Assembly (NCBI RefSeq): GCF_017114865.1
Contig: NZ_JADEYH010000022.1
Location: forward strand, 21,640-85,639
Length of the DNA: 64,000 bases
Source: Streptomyces verrucosisporus
GTDB lineage: Bacteria > Actinomycetota > Actinomycetes > Streptomycetales > Streptomycetaceae
Direction: 5' to 3'
The notes under the pieces were generated by a model. It saw only the letters and a program-made list of their open reading frames with translations. It was not told the DNA's origin and ran no database searches. Positions 15,680 through 22,317 of this stretch are shown here, one piece after another. The position numbers were made by a program, and so were the translations under genes. How positions within the stretch are numbered: the stretch's first letter is position 1; each line of letters starts with the position of its first letter.

Positions 15680-16252
15680 GTGATCAATCGCGTACGGCAG
15701 CTGCGCAAGGAGCGGCTGATGACCCTGGAGGCGCTGGCCGAGCACGCCGGCGTCACCAAGAGCTACCTGTCCAAGGTCGAGCGCGGCCGGAGCGTCCCGT
15801 CGATCGCCGTCAGCGCCTCGCTCGCCAAGGCCCTGGACGTCCCGCTGGACACGCTGTTCGCCGACGCGGAGGAACTCGCCGAAGTCACCGTCACGCGGGC
15901 CGGGGAACGGCGGCCGCTCACCTCGGACCGGGAGCCCGGCAGTCGCTACGAGGGCATAGCCCTGCAGGCTGGATCCAAGCGGATGACTCCCTTCATGCTC
16001 CACCCGCCGCACGACGCGGGCCCCGTCCCCTTCCGGGACCACCCCGGCGAGGAGTTCCTCTTCGTCCACCGGGGGCGAGCCGAGCTGATCTTCCCCTCCC
16101 AGACCGTCGTCCTCGAAACAGGCGACAGCGCCTACTTCAGGGCCACGGCACCTCACAAGGTGCGCTCCCTGGGCGCGGAGCGCGCCGCACTGCTGCTGCT
16201 GGTGACCGACGACCGCGACGGCGCGGAGACACCGCACCCGCACATGCCCTGA
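15680..16252 (+). CDS. XRE-family regulator with C-terminal cupin domain
   Basis: A 190-residue one-component regulator. Residues 1-62 form an XRE helix-turn-helix (VRQLRKERLMTLEALAEHAG then VTKSYLSKVERGRSVPSIAV). Residues about 100-175 form a cupin (FRDHPGEEFLFVHRGRAELI, LETGDSAYFRATAPHKV) that could bind a small acid or sugar-derived ligand. GTG 15680 is chosen because GAAGGGA lies 9 nt upstream and the domain starts there; the frame is open upstream but non-coding. Divergent orientation to the aldolase/DHDPS-like operon, with a palindrome between, suggests it controls that operon. Confidence 0.85.
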   Translation: MINRVRQLRKERLMTLEALAEHAGVTKSYLSKVERGRSVPSIAVSASLAKALDVPLDTLFADAEELAEVTVTRAGERRPLTSDREPGSRYEGIALQAGSKRMTPFMLHPPHDAGPVPFRDHPGEEFLFVHRGRAELIFPSQTVVLETGDSAYFRATAPHKVRSLGAERAALLLLVTDDRDGAETPHPHMP

Positions 16253-16952
16253 CCCGGGAGGCGGAGGTGCCGGTCAGGCCGGCGCGGGGCCCCGCCCGTG
16301 GCGCGCGCAGCGGCCGGGGTCCTCACCGGCCCGCACGGCCGGCCCGCGCCGGCCGTGCGGTGGCCGCTGCGCGGCGGGTGCCGGACGAAGACGATCCGCC
16401 GCCCCTTCGGCGCGGCCCGGCCCGAAGGCCCGCGGACGCCGCCTGCTCGGCGTACACGGAGAGGCGGCGGTCGGCGGCGTCCAGGCCGTGGTGGAGACCC
16501 ACCGGGGAGCGGGCGCCCGGGCGGCGCTCCGCTTCCTGATACGGCGTGCACGAAGCATTGACGCCTGCTTTCTTCACTCATACCTTTTCGTTCGAAAATC
16601 GAAGTTATTCGATATATCGAACAAAACTCAGCCTTCCTGCCCCTGAGACGGCTCCACCCGGCCTGCGAAGTGGAGCGGGACGAGGGAAGCGCTGTCCCGG
16701 TCCTGCACCGGAACGCCCCGCGTCAAGCCCTGGCTGGCACGGCCGCCTCCATCGCCACCTGCGTGGACATGGCGACGGATGCCGACTTCCCCGAACCCGT
16801 CGGCCGCCCCCGGCGCAGATCCGGGACAATGGGGTGAGGAAGCCGTGAAGCGCGTGTCATGTGCCGAAGACCCGGCCTCCGGACGAGACCGGGGAGGGCT
16901 CCGGTCCTCCCCCCGTGCGCCTGTGCCGACCGGGGAAGTGAGGTGGCGGGCT
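16253..16952. other. 700-nt intergenic region with an AT-rich palindromic patch
   Basis: No gene is supported. The patch 16560-16640 is far more AT-rich than its surroundings. It holds TTCGATATATCGAA (16608-16621), a perfect 14-bp palindrome, and the related TTCGAAAATCGAA (16591-16603). These look like operator sites, but the nearest rightward gene starts 330 nt away. The rest is GC-rich sequence without recognisable features, except the AGGTGG site before 16953. Confidence 0.45.
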
Positions 16953-17411
16953 GTGCGTGCCTATGATCTGGCGGATCCCTATCCGTGGGTGTCGACCGAT
17001 GACGACGCGATGGCGGCGGCCCGGCTGTTCACGGAGCGGCGCCTGCCGGCACTGCTGGTGGTGGACTCCGAGGAGCAGCCGTACGCGGTGGTGCCCGGTT
17101 CACAGCTGCTGAGGGCCGCCGTGCCGGACTTCGTCCTGTACGAACCGGTCCTGGCGGATGTCCTGCGGGACGGTCACGTCGAGCGCCTGGCGGAGAAACT
17201 CGACGGACTCACGGTGGCGCAGTGGATTCCCCGGCACGGCACCGTCCCCGCCGTGGTGGGCCGGGATACCAGCGCCGTCCGGATCGCCGCGCTGATGGCC
17301 ACGACGCACACGCCGCTGGTGGCGGTGGTGGAGAACGACGGCGAGCGGACGCGGACGGTGGGCGCGGTCACCGCGGCACGGCTGATGGAGTACTTCCTCT
17401 CCCAGGGATGA
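16953..17411 (+). CDS. CBS-domain protein
   Basis: A 152-residue protein made of two CBS motifs, a Bateman-module-like unit found singly in many Streptomyces. CBS1: AYDLADPYPWVSTDDDAMAA, then ARLFTERRLPALLVVDSEEQPYAVVPGSQLL (the classic RLPALLVVD strand). CBS2: WIPRHGTVPAVVGRDTSAVR, IAALMATTHTPLVAVVEND and TVGAVTAARLMEYFLSQ. CBS pairs usually bind adenosine nucleotides. GTG 16953 is chosen over upstream starts because it has AGGTGG at the right distance. In other actinomycetes such genes often precede an anion transporter; none is here. Confidence 0.85.
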   Translation: MRAYDLADPYPWVSTDDDAMAAARLFTERRLPALLVVDSEEQPYAVVPGSQLLRAAVPDFVLYEPVLADVLRDGHVERLAEKLDGLTVAQWIPRHGTVPAVVGRDTSAVRIAALMATTHTPLVAVVENDGERTRTVGAVTAARLMEYFLSQG

Positions 17412-17551
17412 GCCGGGACGGGAGGCAGGACCGGCTTGTTCCGCCGCCGGTCCACGCCCTCCCGTGCCGGCAGCCCTCGACGGGGATCGAACACCTTCTG
17501 CGCGGCTTTCGGCGCACAATGGAACGAGAAGCGCCACATGTGGGAGATGCC

Positions 17552-17707
17552 ATGATCATCCTCGGTGTCATTCTGCTCGCCATCGGCTTCATCGCCGACG
17601 TATCGATCCTGTGGACCATCGGAATCATCCTCGTGGTGATCGGCGCGGTCCTGTGGCTCCTGGGCGCCACCGGGCGCGCCGTGGGAGGACGCCGGCACTA
17701 CTGGTGA
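17552..17707 (+). CDS. DUF6131-type small membrane protein
   Basis: A 51-residue hydrophobic protein: MIILGVILLAIGFIADVSIL then a second membrane helix WTIGIILVVIGAVLWLLGATG and a basic/aromatic tail GRAVGGRRHYW. This matches the small DUF6131 family common in Streptomyces; no function is known. ATG 17552 has GTGGGAGA upstream. Two closely spaced helices and a positive C-terminus suggest a hairpin with both ends in the cytoplasm. Confidence 0.8.
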   Translation: MIILGVILLAIGFIADVSILWTIGIILVVIGAVLWLLGATGRAVGGRRHYW

Positions 17708-17900
17708 CCGGGCTCCACAGGCGATGAGCGGGAGGGAGGCTCTTTCGGTCAGCGGCTGACGGATCAGTCCCGGCCGCCGGGCCGGCCTGGGCCGGTGTCC
17801 CGGCTCGCCGCAGGTCGGCGTCCTCACGAGGCCCCGCCCGCGCCCCGCGGACGTGCGGCGGCGTCCGCCTCCTCCCACTCGGCCGTGAACTCCCCGCGCC

Positions 17901-18241
17901 TCAGGGATCGCGCGCCACACCCAGCACCGCGCAAGCGGCCCGGGACACGGTCCCGGGCACGTCCGCGGTCGGGAAGGAGGGCAGCAGCATGTGGCTGACC
18001 AGCAGCCGCACGACAAGATCGGCCGCCTCCACACGCCGCTCCTCCGGCACCTCCGGCACCACTTCGCCCAGCCAGCCCGCCAGCAGGCGCCAGGCGCTGG
18101 TGAAGACGGGGTCGGGCCTGCTCGTCAGGAACGGCAGCAGTGCGTCCGTGCCGCCGCGCACCGCGGTCAGCACCGCACCGATGAAGGGGGTGGCGCCGGC
18201 TTCGGCCAGCACCCGCTCCCGCGTCTGTTTGCGCCATGCTA
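17901..18241 (-). pseudogene. TetR-family regulator remnant, C-terminal domain only
   Basis: The minus strand encodes about 113 residues typical of the C-terminal ligand domain of an actinomycete TetR regulator: ERVLAEAGATPFIGAVLTAV, ALLPFLTSRPDPVFTSAWRLLAGWLGEV and LVVRLLVSHMLLPSFPTADV. No start codon stands at the domain edge. The sequence upstream in the same frame is unrelated low-complexity, so the helix-turn-helix half is gone. Coding bias in the remaining part is still good, suggesting a fairly recent deletion. It is one of two decapitated TetR genes in this window. Confidence 0.7.
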
Positions 18242-18535
18242 CCCGGGGTGGGCCGACACGGGGCTCGGGCGGAGAGGGCGAACGGCGGTTGCGCACGACG
18301 GCAGTGCGCCACCGCACCCGGCCACGGTCACGGTAGCCGCCGTGCGCGGAGGGCCGGGTTCGCGCCCCTGCGGCGCCGTCTCCTCGGCGGCGCGGAAGCG
18401 GACCGGCACACCCCGGCGGACGTCCGGCAAAGCGCCCGGAAGGCCGACTGACCACCTCTCCGGCCCGGTTCCCCGTCCCAGTGCCCCGGACTGCCGTCTC
18501 CGGCCGGGGCGGCGGGGGCGCGGGACACGCCGCGC
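18242..18535. other. Intergenic region beside the TetR remnant
   Basis: About 290 nt with no supported gene. It occupies the place where the DNA-binding half of the truncated TetR gene should have been, but no helix-turn-helix sequence could be found in any frame. Confidence 0.4.
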
Positions 18536-18859
18536 TCACCGTGTCATCAGCCCGCGATCCTCGAATTCGTCCACGCACTCCGGCGGCACCGCCATGGTCC
18601 TGATAGTCGTGTTCGGGCGCACCGGGGTCACGGACGGGTCGAGCGCTTCGCGTCGCCCGCGTTCGGCCTCGGCGCGGGCCCGTGCGACATCGGCGGCGAG
18701 TTCCCGGCAGTCGACGGCACGCGTGTCGGCCGGCGCAGGCTCCCCGCCCCGGGGAGACGGTGTGCCCGCGGACGGGTCGGTCTCCAGCGCAAAGGTGGCG
18801 GCGAGGCCGGCCAGGCACAGCACGGCCCACGCCGCCACGATCCGCCGGCGGACGCTCAC
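18536..18859 (-). CDS. Small membrane-anchored or secreted hypothetical protein
   Basis: A 107-residue protein with a positively charged start (MSVRRR) and one hydrophobic segment (about 7-26, IVAAWAVLCLAGLAATFALE). A polar mature region follows, with two cysteines (DCRELA, PECVDEFED) that could form a disulfide outside the cell. The GTG start overlaps the stop of the upstream SGNH hydrolase gene (GTGA), so the two are translationally coupled. I do not recognise the family. Location and coupling suggest an accessory role with the hydrolase (inference). Confidence 0.65.
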   Translation of the reverse strand: MSVRRRIVAAWAVLCLAGLAATFALETDPSAGTPSPRGGEPAPADTRAVDCRELAADVARARAEAERGRREALDPSVTPVRPNTTIRTMAVPPECVDEFEDRGLMTR

Positions 18860-20082
18860 GAGCCGGCCGCCTCTGCGGCGGAGCCGGCTTCGGCGATGGC
18901 GCCGCGGTGCGCGAAGGGGCCCCCGGCGGTGAAGACCAGCTCCGCGAAGCGCTCGCCGATGAGGCGGTGGGTGGCGGCGTCGGGGTGGAGCCGGTCGGGC
19001 AGTGGCAGCTCGGCCGCGTCGGCCCGGCCGTAGAGGCGGCGGCCGTCGAGGTGGTACAGGTTCGCGTCCTCTTCCGTCCGCCGCTCCACGATCCGGGCCA
19101 GCTCCTCCCGGATGACGCCCAGGGTCAGCTTCCCCTGGGCGCGTTCCGCGGGATCACCCGCGGCCCGGAAGCTCAGCCGCCCGGCGCCGAGGGCCGTGAG
19201 GTCCGGGACGCTGGGGCCGGGGGTGTCCTCGTGGACGGGGCACCAGATGGGCGAGACCACCAGCAGCGGTGTGGTGGGCCGGCCCTCGCGGATGGTGTCG
19301 AGGAAGCCGTGGACGGCGGGGGCGAAGGCCCTTAGGCGCATCAGATCGCTGTTGACCAGATTGATGCCGATCTTGATGCTGATCAGATCAGCGGGGGTGT
19401 CGCGCAGGGTGCGGGCGGTGAACGGGTCGAGCAGGGCGCCGCCGCCGAAGCCCAGGTTGACCAGTTCCACACCGGCGCGGGCGGCGGCGAGCGCGGGCCA
19501 GGTGGTGGCCGGGCTCGCGGCGTCCGAGCCCTGGCTGATGGAACTTCCGTGGTGCAGCCACACCGCGCGGCCCCGGTCCGGCACCGGCTCGACGGGAGCA
19601 TCGGTGCGCAGGGCGACCAGTTCGGTGGTCTCGTTGTGCGGGAGCCATATCTCGACGTCCTTGGCCTCGCCGGGCAGGCCGGTGAAGCGGAGCGTGCCGA
19701 CCGGGCCGGGCCGGAGTTCGGCGGCTCCGGTGGACATGTCGATGGTCAGGGTGTCGCCGCCGGCCACACCGGCCCGGCCGGCGAGGCGGCCGTCGACGAG
19801 CAGGTCGTAGACGCCGTCGGGGCGGGGCGGGGCGCCGGTGTAGACCCGTTTGGTGGGCAGCACGTCCAGCTCGACGGCGGTGGCACGGGTACGGAAGACC
19901 AGCCGGACCCCGGAGGGCTGGGACTCGGCCATGGCCAGCTGCCCGTCGGTGCACTGGGCTCGGGCCCGGGCGGGCAGCCGGTGCGGCAGGACGCCTCGCG
20001 CGGTGTGCTCCAGGTCCAGGGCGCCACGCAGGAGGGCCGCGGTGACGGGGGTGGCGATCCGGTCGTGTTCGGTGTTGTCCAT
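18856..20082 (-). CDS. GDSL/SGNH-type hydrolase
   Basis: A 408-residue protein with two domains. The N-terminal half (about 1-190) is a beta-rich carbohydrate-esterase-2-like accessory domain. The C-terminal half is an SGNH hydrolase: block I serine in WLHHGSSISQGSDA, ELVNLGFGGGALLDP (block II glycine), ISIKIGINLVNSD (block III asparagine), and block V D-x-x-H in LPDRLHPDAATHRLIGERFAE. No signal peptide is seen, so it is probably cytoplasmic. It may deacylate a sugar or small ester. ATG 20082 begins the conserved region. It is the middle gene of a TetR / hydrolase / small membrane protein operon (109 nt after TetR). Confidence 0.82.
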   Translation of the reverse strand: MDNTEHDRIATPVTAALLRGALDLEHTARGVLPHRLPARARAQCTDGQLAMAESQPSGVRLVFRTRATAVELDVLPTKRVYTGAPPRPDGVYDLLVDGRLAGRAGVAGGDTLTIDMSTGAAELRPGPVGTLRFTGLPGEAKDVEIWLPHNETTELVALRTDAPVEPVPDRGRAVWLHHGSSISQGSDAASPATTWPALAAARAGVELVNLGFGGGALLDPFTARTLRDTPADLISIKIGINLVNSDLMRLRAFAPAVHGFLDTIREGRPTTPLLVVSPIWCPVHEDTPGPSVPDLTALGAGRLSFRAAGDPAERAQGKLTLGVIREELARIVERRTEEDANLYHLDGRRLYGRADAAELPLPDRLHPDAATHRLIGERFAELVFTAGGPFAHRGAIAEAGSAAEAAGS

Positions 20083-20191
20083 GGCCCAGCCCGTCGGTCG
20101 GGGTCGGTCGGGTTGTCCAGGGCTTGCAAGTGCGCCGGCACGGAGCGCCTCACGGCCGCGCACAGGTGGCCGTGAGGGCCGGCGGCGGTGT

Positions 20192-20761
20192 TCAGCCGGC
20201 GGGCCGGCCCCGCAGCAGGGCGTCGAGGCGGTCCAGGATCCAGGCCCAGCTCTCCTGCGCGCCGGAGGCACTGTGGCTGAAGCCGCCGGCCGCCTCCAGG
20301 CTGACGTAACCGTGGAAGACGCTGCCCAGCAGCCGGACGGCGTGCGTCTGCTCCGGTTCCGCCAGGTCGTAGCCGCGTAGGATCGCTCGCATCATCTGCG
20401 CGTGTCTGCCTCCGGCGCTCGCGGCCGCCGTGTCCGGGTCGAGCCGCAGCCGTGCCGCGGCGTAGCGGCCGGGGTGCTCCCGGGCGTAGTCGCGGTAGAC
20501 GTTCGCGAAGGCCTCCAGGGCGTCCTTGCCGGCTCGCCCGGCCAGGGCGTCGGCGGCCCGGTCGGCGATTTCCTCCAGGGCCAGCAGGGCGATCCCGGTC
20601 CTGAGCTCCTGGGAGTTCTCCAGATGGGAGTACAGGCTCGCGGTCCTGACACCGAAACGCCTGGCGAGCGCCGAGACGGTCACATGCTCGAAACCGACCT
20701 CGTCGGCCAGTTCCGCCCCCGCCCGGACCAGACGTTCTCCGGTCAGCCCTGCCCTCGCCAT
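20192..20761 (-). CDS. TetR/AcrR-family regulator (WHG-type ligand domain)
   Basis: A 189-residue TetR regulator. The HTH is at about 5-55 (VRAGAELADEVGFEHVTVSA, LARRFGVRTASLYSHLENSQEL). The C-terminal domain has the VRLLGSVFHGYVSLEAAGGF signature of the WHG subgroup. ATG 20761 has GGAGGGAAG upstream. It leads an operon with the SGNH hydrolase gene and probably regulates it. The AT-rich sequence just upstream (20790-20815) contains CCTA-N7-TAGG (20799-20813), a possible autoregulatory operator. Confidence 0.85.
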   Translation of the reverse strand: MARAGLTGERLVRAGAELADEVGFEHVTVSALARRFGVRTASLYSHLENSQELRTGIALLALEEIADRAADALAGRAGKDALEAFANVYRDYAREHPGRYAAARLRLDPDTAAASAGGRHAQMMRAILRGYDLAEPEQTHAVRLLGSVFHGYVSLEAAGGFSHSASGAQESWAWILDRLDALLRGRPAG

Positions 20762-20798
20762 GTCTTCCCTCCTCGCCCTGAAGGGATTATGCAAAAAA

Positions 20799-20813
20799 CC
20801 TATAGCCATTAGG
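20799..20813. promoter_or_regulatory. Short inverted repeat CCTA-N7-TAGG upstream of tetR
   Basis: The repeat lies in an AT-rich patch 38 nt upstream of the TetR start. The arms are only 4 bp, so support is modest. It could be the regulator's own operator. Confidence 0.3.
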
Positions 20814-20887
20814 CAAACGGCTTACCCTCCAAGCCTGTGCGTCGGATGTGCGTCCCTTGAGGCGTGGCCCCTTCTCCCCGAGGTGGT

Positions 20888-20954
20888 GCGTACCGCCGCC
20901 GACCACCGGCGGCGGTACGCCGGTGAGCCCTCCGCCCGGAGCTTCGGGCGGAGG
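20888..20954. terminator. Two tandem GC hairpins
   Basis: Hairpin 1 has 14-bp arms (20888-20901 with 20907-20920). Hairpin 2 has 10-bp arms CCTCCGCCCG (20929-20938) with its complement (20945-20954). They lie just after the stop of the antigen 85-like esterase gene (20962, leftward) and probably terminate it. Confidence 0.7.
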
Positions 20955-20961
20955 CCCGGTC

Positions 20962-22032
20962 TCACGGGTCGAGCAGTACCGGCAGGACCTGGCGCAGTTC
21001 GCGTTCCCAGTACGGCGGGCTGTGAGTGCCCCGGTAGAAGTGCGTGGTGACGTCGACCCCGACTTCCTGGAGGCGACGGGCCACGGTGCGGGACTCGTCG
21101 CCCATGACGGCCTCGGTCAGCGAGATCACCTCGTCCTGGTAGAGAGGTGCCAGATCCGCCAGTCCGGGGATGTCCGGGTCCGGCTCGGTGCCCGGCGGGT
21201 CGAGGGCGCCCGGGGTGCCGTCCCCGGCGGCGATGTGGACCCGCGTGCCGCGGAGCCGTTCCGCCAGATGGTAGGGATCGTTCCGTTCCCAGACGTGGCG
21301 CTGCCGGACCGGGTCGCCCCAGATCCTCCGCCACGGCACACCGATGTACTCCGCGCCGCCGCTGACCGCCTCGGGGTACTGGAGGGGGTGGAGGAAGCCT
21401 CCGAAACTGGCGGCCGCCCCGAACATCCCGGGGCGGTGCGCCGCGTACTTGACGGCCCCGTACCCGCCCTGCGACTGCCCGGCGGTCGAACGCTGCCGCC
21501 CGGCCCCGTAGTCGCGCTCCAGAATGGGGACCACCTCGTCGAGGTGGAAGGTCTCCACGGCCGGCGCGCCGCCCTCCCCTCCGTTCCACCAGTCGCTGTA
21601 GAAGCCGTAGAACGGCATCTGGGGCACGACGACGAGCGTCTCGCGCAGTTCGGGCCACTCCTCGATGCGGTAGTCGTCGTTGTAGGTGCGGTAGTCCCCG
21701 CTGCCGTCGGGCAGCAGGTAGAGCACCGGCCAGCGGTCACCGGGGCGCCGCGAGTCCCATCCGTCCGGGGTCAGCAGCCGCACCTTCGCGGTGTCCGCCA
21801 GGGCCGGGGACCGGATGGTCAGGTCGAGCAGACGTGGGCCGATCCGCTCCTCGCCGACGACACGGGCCGGACGCCGGGAGCCGGTCGCCAAAGGCTCATG
21901 GGACGCGGAGACGGTGGTCGGGGCGCCTTTGGCGGGGAACACCGCCGCGGGGAGCAGCCCGAGGACCGGTACCAGGACGGCCACCGGCGCGACGAGGCCG
22001 AGGCGCATACGAGTACGGGTGTACGGAGTCAT
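20962..22032 (-). CDS. Secreted antigen 85/esterase D-type alpha/beta hydrolase
   Basis: The 356-residue protein has a Sec-type signal (MTPYTRTRMRLGLVAPVAVL, hydrophobic to about residue 32). The alpha/beta hydrolase domain follows: WPVLYLLPDGSGDYRTYNDD, ETLVVVPQMPFYGFYSDWWNG, nucleophile serine in STAGQSQGGYGAVKYAAHRP, and a late histidine in YRGTHSPPYWERELRQ. This matches the antigen 85/esterase (putative esterase) family, whose members range from mycolyltransferases to feruloyl and simple esterases. Without mycolic acids a secreted esterase is more likely. ATG 22032 has CTGAGGAC upstream. Monocistronic. Confidence 0.85.
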   Translation of the reverse strand: MTPYTRTRMRLGLVAPVAVLVPVLGLLPAAVFPAKGAPTTVSASHEPLATGSRRPARVVGEERIGPRLLDLTIRSPALADTAKVRLLTPDGWDSRRPGDRWPVLYLLPDGSGDYRTYNDDYRIEEWPELRETLVVVPQMPFYGFYSDWWNGGEGGAPAVETFHLDEVVPILERDYGAGRQRSTAGQSQGGYGAVKYAAHRPGMFGAAASFGGFLHPLQYPEAVSGGAEYIGVPWRRIWGDPVRQRHVWERNDPYHLAERLRGTRVHIAAGDGTPGALDPPGTEPDPDIPGLADLAPLYQDEVISLTEAVMGDESRTVARRLQEVGVDVTTHFYRGTHSPPYWERELRQVLPVLLDP

Positions 22033-22207
22033 GTCCTCAGGGTTACCGGGCCGGGGCCCGCCGGCATCCGGTATGCCACCGAAGTCGCCCCTGATACCGA
22101 CCCGGACGGCCCCCTCACCCACCGCGACCGCCCGGGCACGGAGGGGGCGACGGACCACGTCGCGGTGTCCCGCGGCGGTGCGGCGCTCGGATGCCGCACC
22201 GCCCCGC

Positions 22208-22256
22208 ACCGGAGGGAACCGGACGGTGGTGGCCCCACCGTCCGGTTCCCTCCGGT
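22208..22256. terminator. Perfect 22-bp hairpin after the GH9 gene
   Basis: 22-bp arms (22208-22229 with 22235-22256) around a 5-nt loop, the longest perfect hairpin noticed in the window. It lies 62 nt beyond the GH9 stop in the direction of transcription. Confidence 0.8.
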
Positions 22257-22317
22257 CACCTGCCCCGCTCTTCCCGGCGAGCTGAAGCCGGGAGGTGGGG
22301 CACCCCCCGTCGCGCGG

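Noticed and set aside
16323..16577. Minus-strand frames in the 16.3-16.6 kb gap
   Set aside because: No domain, weak bias and no ribosome binding site; treated as intergenic.
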